This document shows, piece after piece, positions 15,409 through 23,803 of a stretch of 35,586 bases of DNA (positions within the stretch are counted from its first letter, which is position 1; every line of letters begins with the position of its first letter). This DNA is from Lachnospiraceae bacterium (GTDB lineage: Bacteria > Bacillota > Clostridia > Lachnospirales > Lachnospiraceae): the NCBI GenBank assembly GCA_024403275.1, contig JAKSSD010000017.1, positions 1 through 35,586 of the forward strand, in the 5' to 3' direction. The notes below the pieces were generated by a model that did not search any database, was not told the origin of the DNA, and saw only the letters and a program-made list of their open reading frames with translations. The position numbers and the translations under genes are program-made.

Positions 15409-16425
15409 TTACTTGATTAACTTTTTAGCGTTCTCAAGTATATCTATAACCTTATCACACCACATATCAAAGTCTGGATCATCTAGTTGGCATTCAGGGT
15501 GTGAAAGGATATATTCGATTGTTGATCTTATACCTTGCTCAAATCTAACATTCATATCAAGACCTGGCACTGCACGTTTAAGTTTTGTATTATTAAATAC
15601 TACTGAGTTAGCCTTATCTCCGATAAGTCCTCCCTCATAGTCATAATCACTTACATCTGCAAGAAATCTGCTGGATACATAATATGGTTTAAATTCAACA
15701 TTAAGTATGTCCGCGATTGTTTTATAAATCTGATTCCATGTTAATGTTTCATCATTAGTAATCTGGAAAGCCTCACCAATAGCATGTGGATTGCCCATAA
15801 GACCAATAAATCCCTTAGCAAAATCAGAATTATGTGTCATTGTCCATAAGCTTGTTCCATCTCCATGAATAATAACAGGCTTTCCTTCAAGCATTCTCTT
15901 AATAACCTGATATGAACCCTTATTACCATGAACTCCCATTGGAACTTCTCTTTCACAGTAAGTATGGCTAGGTCTGATAATAGTTACAGGGAAGCCATTA
16001 TCTCTATACTGTTTCATAAGAAATTCTTCACAGGCAATCTTATCTCTTGAATACTGCCAGTAAGGATTAGCAAGTGTAGTTGCCTCTGTAATTACATAAT
16101 CCATACATGGCTTGTTATATGCTGATGCAGAAGAAATATACATAAACTGCTTAGTTTTTCCTGCAAACACACGATAGTCTCTTTCAAGCTGAGGAACAAC
16201 AAATCCTATAAAATCACAAACAACGTCAAATGTCTGATCACCAATAGCTGCTTTAAGCTCCTCTTCATCATTAACATCCTTAACGATAATCTCTTTAACC
16301 TTCCCAGCAAATTCACCATTTCTATTGCCACGATTAAGAAGATATAAATCTTCGCCCTTCTCAATCAGACTTCTTGTAATAGCTGATGAAATTGTACCTG
16401 TACCACCAATAAATAATACCTTCAT
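15409..16425 (-). CDS. NAD-dependent epimerase/dehydratase (extended SDR-like)
   Basis: A 338-residue short-chain dehydrogenase-type protein. The N-terminal Rossmann motif is GGTGTISSAI (about 7-16). The SSASAY segment and the YSRDKIACE sequence provide the Ser/Tyr/Lys active-site pattern YxxxK. IIRPSHTYCER and HNSDFAKGFIGL are typical of the NAD-dependent epimerase/dehydratase group, with some resemblance to the CSP41-type atypical SDRs. Substrate cannot be predicted; a nucleotide sugar or free sugar is most likely. The ribosome-binding site AGTAGG lies within the stop of the short alcohol-dehydrogenase remnant just upstream. It is divergent from an AraC-type regulator, a likely controller. 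Confidence 0.85.
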   Translation of the reverse strand: MKVLFIGGTGTISSAITRSLIEKGEDLYLLNRGNRNGEFAGKVKEIIVKDVNDEEELKAAIGDQTFDVVCDFIGFVVPQLERDYRVFAGKTKQFMYISSASAYNKPCMDYVITEATTLANPYWQYSRDKIACEEFLMKQYRDNGFPVTIIRPSHTYCEREVPMGVHGNKGSYQVIKRMLEGKPVIIHGDGTSLWTMTHNSDFAKGFIGLMGNPHAIGEAFQITNDETLTWNQIYKTIADILNVEFKPYYVSSRFLADVSDYDYEGGLIGDKANSVVFNNTKLKRAVPGLDMNVRFEQGIRSTIEYILSHPECQLDDPDFDMWCDKVIDILENAKKLIK

Positions 16426-16431
16426 AAAATC

Positions 16432-16521
16432 CTACTTTCTGGCTGCAAGCTTACCAGCTTCATTCTCTGTATTCTGTCCAAATACAAATTCTGTTGGTGA
16501 ATAAAAATTGAAATTTTCCAT
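16432..16521 (-). pseudogene. N-terminal remnant of an iron-containing alcohol dehydrogenase
   Basis: A 29-codon reading frame with a good ribosome-binding site (AGGGGTTTATTAA-ATG). It encodes MENFNFYSPTEFVFG followed by QNTENEAGKLAARK and a stop. The first 20 or so residues match the N-terminus I know from YqhD-type, NAD(P)H-dependent butanol/alcohol dehydrogenases of Lachnospiraceae (F-x-FYSPTEFVFGxxTE). The remaining ~360 residues of such an enzyme are missing, and the epimerase ATG begins 6 nt after the stop. The simplest reading is an internal deletion that left the promoter and first codons, so the epimerase is now translated behind a fossil leader peptide. Confidence 0.7.
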
Positions 16522-16581
16522 TTAATAAACCCCTATAAAATAAACTATATTTAAAATACCTAAAAGTTTATTCTTTATTAC

Positions 16582-16609
16582 TTTACAATATTAAATTATA
16601 AATTATAAT
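16582..16609 (+). promoter_or_regulatory. Putative promoter of the AraC-family gene
   Basis: TTTACA (16582-16587) and a perfect TATAAT (16604-16609) are 16 nt apart, about 60 nt before the regulator ATG, which has its own CGGAGG site. The background is very AT-rich. Confidence 0.5.
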
Positions 16610-16670
16610 TAAATAAACAGTATGAAAATATCGATATAAAAATTGAAAAAATCTATTTTTCGGAGGTTGT

Positions 16671-17549
16671 ATGAATTTATTTGAAGAAAGTGATTTAATC
16701 AATAATCCTTTTAGATGCTTTTATTACGATTCTGAAAGTAGGGATTTTCCTGTTAAACTTCATTATCACTATTATATGGAAATTGCTATCCTTCTCGAAG
16801 GCGAATGCTTAATGACTACCAATGACAAGACTTACACTTTAAAGCAAGGCGATATGATTATCTTCCATCCAAATGTAGTTCATGGTGTATTCCCTACTGA
16901 TGATTATAATGGAATTATTAAATATGCTGTATTTAAGCTTGATATTAACAGAATGAATTTGACAAGTACTTACTCGCCTAAATTAAGGAGTATTTTCAAA
17001 TCAATAGAAAATAGCAATTATTCTCCTGTTATTCCAAAAGAATACGCTGATAAGATATATGCTAAAAATGTCTTTGAAATGTGTATTAATGAATACAACA
17101 AAAGACTCTATTCTTACGAAACACTAATTCAGGCTACTATCTATGCATTACTTATTGAGATTGTAAGATACTATCAGGATTTAGGATATGTTATAGATAA
17201 TGACACATATGCTGAGGATGGTCGATACGATATCTTCTGCATAACAGATTATATAGATAATCACATTCATGAAAATATCAAAATTCAGGATATAGCCAAA
17301 GCCAGCGGAATGAGTTATTCATATTTTGCTAAGAAATTCCAATCAGTCTACGGCAAGAGTTGTAAAGAATATATCGATCAAATGCGTCTGTTTAAGGTTG
17401 AAGAGTTATTAATGTTTACAGATTTTGATCTTACATATATCGCAAATGAATGTGGATATTCCGACTGCTCTCATCTTATAAATAGTTTCAAAAAATCCAA
17501 AGGCATTACCCCTAAACATTTTAGAAAAGCTCACGCTAAGAAATCTTAA
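16671..17549 (+). CDS. AraC-family transcriptional regulator
   Basis: A 292-residue regulator. The N-terminal part (about 20-105) is a cupin-like sensor, with HYHYYMEIAILLEGECLMTTNDKTYTLKQGDMIIFHPNVVHG, the usual metal or sugar-sensing jelly roll. The C-terminal ~100 residues contain two helix-turn-helix motifs: IQDIAKASGMSYSYFAKKFQSVYG and LTYIANECGYSDCSHLINSFKKSKGITPKHFRK. Such proteins usually activate sugar or stress genes on binding a small molecule. Its target is likely the divergent epimerase transcript and, formerly, the lost alcohol dehydrogenase. The ATG is preceded by CGGAGGTTGT. Confidence 0.92.
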   Translation: MNLFEESDLINNPFRCFYYDSESRDFPVKLHYHYYMEIAILLEGECLMTTNDKTYTLKQGDMIIFHPNVVHGVFPTDDYNGIIKYAVFKLDINRMNLTSTYSPKLRSIFKSIENSNYSPVIPKEYADKIYAKNVFEMCINEYNKRLYSYETLIQATIYALLIEIVRYYQDLGYVIDNDTYAEDGRYDIFCITDYIDNHIHENIKIQDIAKASGMSYSYFAKKFQSVYGKSCKEYIDQMRLFKVEELLMFTDFDLTYIANECGYSDCSHLINSFKKSKGITPKHFRKAHAKKS

Positions 17550-17561
17550 TACCAAATATAA

Positions 17562-17588
17562 AAAAGGCCACTATAAAAGTGGCCTTTT
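17562..17588. terminator. Bidirectional terminator between araC-type gene and oadA
   Basis: AAAAGGCCACT (17562-17572) and AGTGGCCTTTT (17578-17588) form a perfect 11-bp stem with a 5-nt loop. The A and T ends make it usable for both converging genes. Confidence 0.9.
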
Positions 17589-17605
17589 GAATGTTTAAAT
17601 TTTAA

Positions 17606-19036
17606 TTATACTGGATAAGCACCATTCTTTGTATCAGCAACTGATAAATCAACTTTTTCCTGCTGAGCCATTCTATACTTGAAGAAGTCTGTAGCAACCT
17701 GTGGGAATAAAGCGTAGCTTAATACGTCTTCTTCCTGCTGCTTCCACTGCTTCATTTCGTTCTCGATTGACTCTAATTCAGGCTCTGTATGACCTGTAGC
17801 TTCAGCTGAACGAGCTGTAGATCTTGGTTCGTTAGGAATAACCTTATCGATAACTGCCTGATCCATTGGCTTAACTGTCTGACCATAGTTACCACGAAGA
17901 AGATCCTTGAACTCACCAGTAGCCATCTTGTATCTCTCACCCATAAGTACGTTGAAGATAGCCTGTGTACCAACGATCTGTGAAGAAGGAGTAACGAGAG
18001 GTGGTTCACCACAATCCTTACGTACTCTTGGAATCTCTTCAAGAACTTCCTGATACTTATCTTCAGCACCCTGCTCTTTAAGCTGGCTAACCATGTTAGA
18101 AAGCATACCACCTGGTACCTGGTAAAGAAGAGTCTTAATGTTAACACCAAGAACCTTTGGATTAAGTAATCCAGAAGCGATGCACTCTTCTCTGTATGGA
18201 CGGAAGTAATCAGCGATCTCTGCAAGAAGATTCTGATCAAATCCTGTATCATATTCTGTTCCCTTGAATGTTTCAACCATAACTTCAGTAGCTGGCTGTG
18301 ATGTACCAAGAGCGAATGGTGACATAGCACAGTCAATGATATCTACACCAGCTTCAACAGCCTTAAGGTATGTCATTGAAGCAACACCTGATGTGTAATG
18401 TGTATGTAACTGAATTGGAAGCTTTGTATTGCTCTTAAGTGTCTTAACAAGTTCTTCTGCCTTGTATGGTGTAAGAAGACCTGCCATATCCTTAATACAG
18501 ATTGAATCAGCACCCATCTCCTCGATGTCCTTAGCCATTTTAGCCCAGTAATCAAGTGTATAAGCATCACCAAGTGTATAAGAAAGAGCGATCTGAGACT
18601 CACCTCTGCCTTCCTGAACCTTAATCTTATTAGTTGCATCTACTGCAGCCTGAAGGTTACGAAGGTCATTCAAGCAGTCGAAAATTCTGATAACATCCAT
18701 ACCATTTGCGATTGACTTCTCTACGAAAGCGTAAACAACGTCATCAGCATATGGACGGTAACCAAGAATATTCTGTCCTCTGAAAAGCATCTGTAATTTT
18801 GTGTTCTTAAATCCTTCACGAAGTTTTCTTAATCTTTCCCATGGATCTTCTTTTAAGAAACGAAGTGAAGCATCAAATGTAGCACCACCCCAGCATTCAA
18901 CTGAGTTATATCCGACTTTGTCCATCTTTTCAATGATTGGAAGCATCATGTCGGTAGGCATTCTTGTGGCGATCAATGACTGATGAGCGTCACGAAGAAT
19001 GGTTTCGGTAATCTTAATAGGCTTTTTCTCTGCCAT
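17606..19036 (-). CDS. oadA: Oxaloacetate decarboxylase alpha-type carboxyltransferase (no biotin domain)
   Basis: A 476-residue member of the pyruvate/oxaloacetate carboxyltransferase family. The N-terminal TIM barrel carries TETILRDAHQSLIATRM (about 10-26) and the metal-binding HTHYTSG, and the rest is the conserved PYC/OadA domain. It transfers CO2 between oxaloacetate or pyruvate and biotin. It ends without the biotinyl domain that completes many OadA proteins (~590 residues); a separate carrier is encoded at 20308-20682. It is therefore equally like the 5S subunit of transcarboxylase. The ATG after GGAGGATAAAAGA was chosen; a TTG five codons upstream overlaps that site. It is the last gene of the five-gene cluster and ends in a terminator. 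Confidence 0.93.
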   Translation of the reverse strand: MAEKKPIKITETILRDAHQSLIATRMPTDMMLPIIEKMDKVGYNSVECWGGATFDASLRFLKEDPWERLRKLREGFKNTKLQMLFRGQNILGYRPYADDVVYAFVEKSIANGMDVIRIFDCLNDLRNLQAAVDATNKIKVQEGRGESQIALSYTLGDAYTLDYWAKMAKDIEEMGADSICIKDMAGLLTPYKAEELVKTLKSNTKLPIQLHTHYTSGVASMTYLKAVEAGVDIIDCAMSPFALGTSQPATEVMVETFKGTEYDTGFDQNLLAEIADYFRPYREECIASGLLNPKVLGVNIKTLLYQVPGGMLSNMVSQLKEQGAEDKYQEVLEEIPRVRKDCGEPPLVTPSSQIVGTQAIFNVLMGERYKMATGEFKDLLRGNYGQTVKPMDQAVIDKVIPNEPRSTARSAEATGHTEPELESIENEMKQWKQQEEDVLSYALFPQVATDFFKYRMAQQEKVDLSVADTKNGAYPV

Positions 19037-19106
19037 TCTTTTATCCTCCAAATTAATTAATCTAATTAACTGTTATTAATCTTTGAATTTTAAAATTATT
19101 TAAAAA

Positions 19107-20273
19107 TCAAAATACTCCGAAAATAGCCATAAATGTTCCGGCTGCTACTGCAGTACCGATAACACCGGCAACGTTAGGTCCCATAGCATGCATCAAAAGG
19201 AAGTTGCTTGGATCTGCTTCAGCTCCAACCTTCTGTGATACTCTGGCAGCCATAGGAACGGCAGATACACCTGCTGAACCAATCAAAGGATTAACCTTAC
19301 CCTTTGTTAATACACACATAATCTTTCCGAATATAACACCGGATGCTGTACCAAAACCAAAGGCAACAAGACCTAAGATAACGATAGCAACTGTCTCAAG
19401 GTTAAGGAAAGCTTCTGCTGATGTTGTAGCACCAACTGATGTACCAAGGATAATAACTACGATGTACATTAATGCGTTTGATGCTGTCTCCTGTAACTGA
19501 CGAACAACGCCTGACTCTCTGAAGAGGTTACCAAGCATAAGCATACCAACAAGTGGAGCTGTTGTAGGTAAAAGGAGTGATACAACGATTGTAACTACTA
19601 CTGGGAAAAGGATTTTCTCAAGCTTAGATACAGGACGAAGTTGCTCCATCTTGATTTTTCTTTCCTTCTCAGTTGTTAATAACTTCATAATAGGTGGCTG
19701 AATAATTGGTACAAGTGACATGTATGAATATGCAGCTACCGCGATTGGTCCAAGAAGTCTTGTCTGACCAAGTTTACCTGCAAGGAAGATAGATGTAGGA
19801 CCATCAGCACCACCAATAATTGAAATAGCAGCTGCAGCCTTATCATTAAAGTCTACCAAACCTGTCTGGTTAATTAAGAGTGCTCCAAAGTAAGCTCCGA
19901 AAATACCGAACTGTGCTGCAGCACCAAGTAAAAAGCTCTTAGGGTTAGCAATCAATGGACCGAAGTCGGTCATAGCACCAACGCCCAAGAAGATGAGTGA
20001 AGGCAAGATTGCCCATTCATCCAAAATATAGAAATAGTAAAGAAGTCCACCGCCTGCGCCATGCTCGCCGATTGGATGCATAATATCTGGATAGATATTT
20101 ACAAGAAGCATACCAAATGCGATAGGTACAAGTAACAACGGCTCAAATTCATGGCGAATCGCAAGATAAAGGAAGAAACAAGCAACCAAAATCATTGCGT
20201 AGTTACCAATTGTAAGATTAAAGAAAGCCGTCTGATGGAGCAAATTATCTAATGTTGATAAAATATATGCCAT
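19107..20273 (-). CDS. oadB: Sodium-translocating decarboxylase beta subunit
   Basis: A 388-residue polytopic membrane protein (about nine to eleven segments), the Na+-pumping beta subunit shared by oxaloacetate, methylmalonyl-CoA and glutaconyl-CoA decarboxylases. It decarboxylates carboxybiotin and exports Na+. The conserved [18 protein letters not shown] loop (about 152-169) contains the Asp implicated in Na+ binding, and the second conserved loop [19 protein letters not shown] followed by [19 protein letters not shown] near the end is intact. The family cannot be divided by substrate from this subunit. It lies between the biotin carrier and oadA with 34 and 70 nt gaps. Confidence 0.95.
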   Translation of the reverse strand: MAYILSTLDNLLHQTAFFNLTIGNYAMILVACFFLYLAIRHEFEPLLLVPIAFGMLLVNIYPDIMHPIGEHGAGGGLLYYFYILDEWAILPSLIFLGVGAMTDFGPLIANPKSFLLGAAAQFGIFGAYFGALLINQTGLVDFNDKAAAAISIIGGADGPTSIFLAGKLGQTRLLGPIAVAAYSYMSLVPIIQPPIMKLLTTEKERKIKMEQLRPVSKLEKILFPVVVTIVVSLLLPTTAPLVGMLMLGNLFRESGVVRQLQETASNALMYIVVIILGTSVGATTSAEAFLNLETVAIVILGLVAFGFGTASGVIFGKIMCVLTKGKVNPLIGSAGVSAVPMAARVSQKVGAEADPSNFLLMHAMGPNVAGVIGTAVAAGTFMAIFGVF

Positions 20274-20307
20274 CTTAAATTTCTCCTATCTTAAAGATAT
20301 TGATATA

Positions 20308-20682
20308 TTAGTTCATTGTAGCAAGTACTGCGCCTGATTCAATTGTATCGCCTACTGCAACATTAATGCTTGCAACTGTTCCGTCCTGTGGAGCTACTAC
20401 AGGGATTTCCATCTTCATAGCTTCGATTGTTACAACTGGATCACCTTTCTTTACTGTATCGCCAACTTTAGTATCAAGTTTGAATACTTTACCAGCTGCA
20501 CCAGCCTTAACTTCTACTGAACCTGCACCTGCTGCTGGAGCTGCCTTTGGAGCTGCTGCAGCTGCTGGAGCTGCCTTTGGAGCTGCCTTCTTAACTGGAG
20601 CTGCTACAGCGCCTGTAGAAGCACCTTCTTCAACAACAACGTCATATACGTTACCGTTAACTGTAATTGTATAATTTTTCAT
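20308..20682 (-). CDS. Biotin carboxyl carrier protein with Ala/Pro-rich linker
   Basis: A 124-residue carrier. The N-terminal ~22 residues form a short beta segment, the middle (about 23-54) is an Ala/Pro/Lys flexible linker, and the C-terminal ~70 residues are the biotinyl domain with VTIEAMKMEIPV, Lys90 being biotinylated. It swings carboxybiotin between the carboxyltransferase subunits and the membrane pump. The design matches the 1.3S subunit of transcarboxylase and the MmdC/GcdC gamma subunits. The start has AGGAGG upstream. The linker is encoded by a 30-bp direct repeat, so its length may vary between strains. Confidence 0.95.
   Translation of the reverse strand: MKNYTITVNGNVYDVVVEEGASTGAVAAPVKKAAPKAAPAAAAAPKAAPAAGAGSVEVKAGAAGKVFKLDTKVGDTVKKGDPVVTIEAMKMEIPVVAPQDGTVASINVAVGDTIESGAVLATMN
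20531..20586. repeat. 30-bp tandem repeat in the biotin-carrier linker
   Basis: The 26-base unit GCTGCTGGAGCTGCCTTTGG plus AGCTGC occurs at 20531-20556 and again at 20561-20586, i.e. with a 30-bp period. It encodes the repeated APKAAPAA linker units. It is in frame, so gain or loss of a unit keeps the gene open. Confidence 0.9.
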
Positions 20683-20694
20683 TACTTTATCCTC

Positions 20695-21525
20695 CTAGTA
20701 CTGGGCATTCTGCCACTTTTTTGATTGAGATTTTTTAATGCTTCTAACTACGAAACCATCTGTTCCTGAGTTACCTTCGTAAGCAGCAATAGCTGCTGAA
20801 ATAACTGCAACGAGTTCGTAATCATCAACGAGTTCATTTTCTTCTTTCTCAGCAATCTGAGCAATAGTCTTATCTACACTATTCTCAGTATTCTGTGAAT
20901 TCTTCATGGCTTTCTTTTTAGCTACTGCATTCTGAATCTTAGGAATAATTCCAAATGCATAAATAATAATCATAATAAGAACCAATACTGAGAAAACAGA
21001 ACCCATACCGAGTAATGTGTTAAGCGCTGCTTTAGTCATTGCTTCACCTGTTGAATATACAGGAGAGAATGTGATATCAGTAATAACCATATCACTGTCA
21101 TATGAAATATTCATATTAACATTACGCTGTTCAAAAGCCATAACAGCTGTTGCTGTATATCCGGCCTTTTTCTCTTTAACAGTAATATCTGCTGAGACCT
21201 TAGATGCTTTACCAGCTTCTTCTTCAGCTTTTACAAATGAATTAACTGCAGCTGTAAATGTCTTCTGATCAGCAAACTTTAAATTGTCCTCTGACCAAAG
21301 TTCTGCTTTGATTTCGTAGTCATCTTCTGACATCTCAATCATCGCTGTTCTTTCATCAGCTGTATAGTATCCAGTATCTGGACTGATTACTATTTCACCG
21401 ATAATTTCACCTACATTGTTGTTAATAACATCTTTTGTAGCAGAAGCAACTTCTTTGCCGCATCCGGCAAACATAAGCATCATTGAAAGGCCTAAAGCAA
21501 GAGATAATGTTTTAATCTTCTTCAT
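20695..21525 (-). CDS. OadG-type gamma subunit fused to a lipoprotein-like domain
   Basis: A 276-residue protein in two parts. The N-terminus has a signal peptide with lipobox LMFAGC (Cys22), then about 130 residues of soluble, probably extracytoplasmic sequence with a DUF3887-like look (DNLKFADQKTFTAAVNSF). Then comes one membrane segment (about 165-190) and an OadG-like cytoplasmic tail ending in VAVISAAIAAYEG, GFVVRSIKK and SKKW. Classical OadG/MmdD subunits are only about 80-130 residues, have one helix, and help assemble the pump. Start ambiguous: ATG at 21525 has an AGGA 10 nt upstream; a TTG at 21531 is closer to it. The cluster context makes the gamma role likely. Confidence 0.8.
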   Translation of the reverse strand: MKKIKTLSLALGLSMMLMFAGCGKEVASATKDVINNNVGEIIGEIVISPDTGYYTADERTAMIEMSEDDYEIKAELWSEDNLKFADQKTFTAAVNSFVKAEEEAGKASKVSADITVKEKKAGYTATAVMAFEQRNVNMNISYDSDMVITDITFSPVYSTGEAMTKAALNTLLGMGSVFSVLVLIMIIIYAFGIIPKIQNAVAKKKAMKNSQNTENSVDKTIAQIAEKEENELVDDYELVAVISAAIAAYEGNSGTDGFVVRSIKKSQSKKWQNAQY

Positions 21526-21546
21526 AGCCAAATTATCCTTTCTAAA

Positions 21547-22977
21547 TTAGATGATACCATGCTTCTTAGCTGGACGATCCTCTCTCTTTGAATAGAGCAT
21601 TTCGAAAGCACCGATAACGTACTTTCTTGCATCCTGAGGATTAATAATATAATCAACATATCCTCTCTTAGCTGCTGATAAGCATGAATTCTGTAATGCA
21701 GCATATTCTTTAGCCTTAGCACTAATAGCATCACCATTGTCTGTTGGATACATAATCTTAGCTGCAGCTGTAGCTTCCATAGCACCAATCTCAGCACCTT
21801 CGAATGCGAATGTTACATCACAACCGATAGCCTTTGAGTTCATGCATACATAAGCTGAACCAAGTGCCTTGCCAGCGATAAGGTTAACCTTAGCAACTGT
21901 AGCATTAGCAAAAGCGTATGTCATCTTTGCTGAAGCTCTTGCGATCTTCTTCTCTGAGCACTTGCAAGCTGTAAAGCCTGTAATATTTGTAAGTGAAAGA
22001 ACTGGGATAGAGAAAGCATCACAGAAGTTAATAAACTCAGCTGCTTTTACGCAACCTGAAGCTGTTAACTTATCTTCAAGCTTATCTTCTACTGAACCAT
22101 CTTCACCATAAACTACTGAACGGTTACCTACGCATCCGATTGTGTTGCCGTTTAACTTAATAAATCCAACAACCATATCCTTTGCGTAATTAGCCTTAAC
22201 TTCAACGAAGTTATAATCATCAGCTATATCGCTGAATGCAAGCTTAGCATCTGCAAAGCTTGTGCCGATTGCAGCTGATGCTCTGTTTAAATCATCTTCG
22301 CATTCAACATATTCAGCTTCTTCTTCATTATTAGCAGGTAAGAATGAAACCAATTCTCTGATCTGTCCAAGAATTTCATCCTCTGCACCAACGAAATCAA
22401 CAATACCACTCTCTTCTGACTGGAATTTAGCAGATGCTGTATCGCATTTATCTGTTGAGTTGCCATCAAGTGTGTTAGGTGAGTTAACAAATAATTTAGC
22501 CTTTGTTGCTTCCATAAATGTGAAATCTGTAAGTGAAGGAACAAGTGCTAAACCACCACCACAGCTACCAAATACAGCTGAAATCTGAGGAACAACACCT
22601 GAAGCTAATGTCTGCTTCATGTAAAGTTCACCCATAGCGTTAAGGGCATCTGTAGCTTCCTGAAGTCTTAAGCCACATGAATCGATTAAACCGATAACAG
22701 GTGCGCCCATCTTCATAGCCATGTCATAAAGGTTACAAATCTTCTTTGCATGCATTTCGCCAACGCTTCCGTTTAATACTGAAGCATCCTGAGCGTAAAC
22801 ATACACAAGAGAGTTATTGATAACACCATAGCCGGTAATGCAACCGTCTGAAGGGGTATCAATTTGCTTAAGATTGAAATCTGTTGCTCTGGCTGAAACC
22901 AATGCACCAATTTCAACAAAGCTGTTTTCGTCAAGGAGAGCGTTAATTCTCTCTCTTGCTGCAGAACTGGTACTCAT
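21547..22977 (-). CDS. Acyl-CoA carboxyltransferase subunit (MmdA/12S-like)
   Basis: A 476-residue carboxyltransferase-domain protein with the two crotonase-like halves of the acyl-CoA carboxylase beta / methylmalonyl-CoA decarboxylase alpha family. ARERINALLDENSFVEIG at the start, GSVGEMHAKKICNLYDMAMKMGAPVIGLIDSCGLRLQE (first acyl-CoA-binding half) and GSAYVCMNSKAIGCDVTFAFEGAEIGAM (second half) are recognisable. Substrate is not certain; methylmalonyl-CoA, glutaconyl-CoA and malonyl-CoA are possible. It is slightly short for MmdA (about 510). It is the first gene of the cluster, with GGAGG 9 nt before the ATG, and would hand CO2 from an acyl-CoA to the biotin carrier. Confidence 0.88.
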   Translation of the reverse strand: MSTSSAARERINALLDENSFVEIGALVSARATDFNLKQIDTPSDGCITGYGVINNSLVYVYAQDASVLNGSVGEMHAKKICNLYDMAMKMGAPVIGLIDSCGLRLQEATDALNAMGELYMKQTLASGVVPQISAVFGSCGGGLALVPSLTDFTFMEATKAKLFVNSPNTLDGNSTDKCDTASAKFQSEESGIVDFVGAEDEILGQIRELVSFLPANNEEEAEYVECEDDLNRASAAIGTSFADAKLAFSDIADDYNFVEVKANYAKDMVVGFIKLNGNTIGCVGNRSVVYGEDGSVEDKLEDKLTASGCVKAAEFINFCDAFSIPVLSLTNITGFTACKCSEKKIARASAKMTYAFANATVAKVNLIAGKALGSAYVCMNSKAIGCDVTFAFEGAEIGAMEATAAAKIMYPTDNGDAISAKAKEYAALQNSCLSAAKRGYVDYIINPQDARKYVIGAFEMLYSKREDRPAKKHGII

Positions 22978-23161
22978 AAGTACTACCTCCTATATATTTT
23001 AAAATTTAAACATTTTAAGTTGCATGAGGACATAAATATACATACTCACACGGATATTATAATATCATATTGTATTTGTATATAGCAATATCATTTATTA
23101 ATTTCGAATACTTTTATCTCGAATATCTCTTCTTTTCTTATGTTATGTCTACCATATAAAA

Positions 23162-23206
23162 AACCCCAAAGAAATTTCAAGCGCTGTTGCTCATTTCCTT
23201 GGGGTT
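23162..23206 (-). terminator. Terminator after scpB
   Basis: AACCCCAAAGAAAT (23162-23175) pairs with ATTTCCTTGGGGTT (23193-23206) with one G-T position on the minus strand and a 17-nt loop. A run of T residues follows on the minus strand. The remaining 180 nt up to the carboxyltransferase gene hold a 14-bp palindrome (23053-23066) but no other clear signal. Confidence 0.75.
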
Positions 23207-23222
23207 AACTATTTAACATTTG

Positions 23223-23795
23223 TTATACCTCAACCTTGTAATTTAGTTCACTTTCTGCCTGGGCTTTAAAGTCCTCTATAAGATCTGAACTAATCTGAGG
23301 AAGGTCTTCAATTGAATCAACATTAAATACTCTTAAGAACTGTTCTGATGTTCCAAAAAGTAATGGTCGTCCTGGTGCATCCAGTCTTCCTAATTCTTTG
23401 ATAAGACCATATTCAAGAAGCTTATTGATACCAAAATCAGAATTAACTCCTCTGATTTTTTCAATATCAATTCTTGTAACCGGTTGCTTATATGCAACTA
23501 TAGCAAGAGTTTCAAGAACCGAATCCGTAAGAACATTCTTCTTTGGAGTAGTTGCAATCTTAATAAGATCATCATAATAATCATCCTTGGTTCTAAGCTG
23601 AACTCTGTCTTCCAAAGTTACAATCTGTATTCCTCTTTCCTTTGTTGCATAGAAAGTCTTCATATCATCAATTACTTCTTTAATTAAAGACTCCTTCTCT
23701 CCAAGCGCTTCTGCTATATCCTTAATTGCAAGACTCTCTCCTATCGCAAAGAGAATTCCTTCGATTTTACCCTGTATTTCCAATTTATCTGACAT
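23223..23795 (-). CDS. scpB: Segregation and condensation protein B
   Basis: A 190-residue ScpB, partner of ScpA in the SMC-ScpAB condensin that organises the chromosome. Tandem winged-helix domains are expected; the conserved segments are LEIQGKIEGILFAIGESL at the start, LTDSVLETLAIVAYKQPVTRIDIEKIRGVNSD in the middle and LGRLDAPGRPLLFGTSEQFLRVF near 140-160. The length is normal. It follows scpA by 8 nt and is the last gene of its operon, ending in an intrinsic terminator. No smc gene is in the window. Confidence 0.96.
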   Translation of the reverse strand: MSDKLEIQGKIEGILFAIGESLAIKDIAEALGEKESLIKEVIDDMKTFYATKERGIQIVTLEDRVQLRTKDDYYDDLIKIATTPKKNVLTDSVLETLAIVAYKQPVTRIDIEKIRGVNSDFGINKLLEYGLIKELGRLDAPGRPLLFGTSEQFLRVFNVDSIEDLPQISSDLIEDFKAQAESELNYKVEV

Positions 23796-23803
23796 TTTAT
23801 CAC

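Noticed and set aside
20366-20674. Plus-strand 102-residue reading frame opposite the biotin carrier
   Set aside because: It mirrors the Ala-rich linker and has no ribosome-binding site; the minus-strand gene is certain. The same applies to long plus-strand frames opposite rnfD (7494-7778), rnfB (4453-4743) and the carboxyltransferase (22262-22588).
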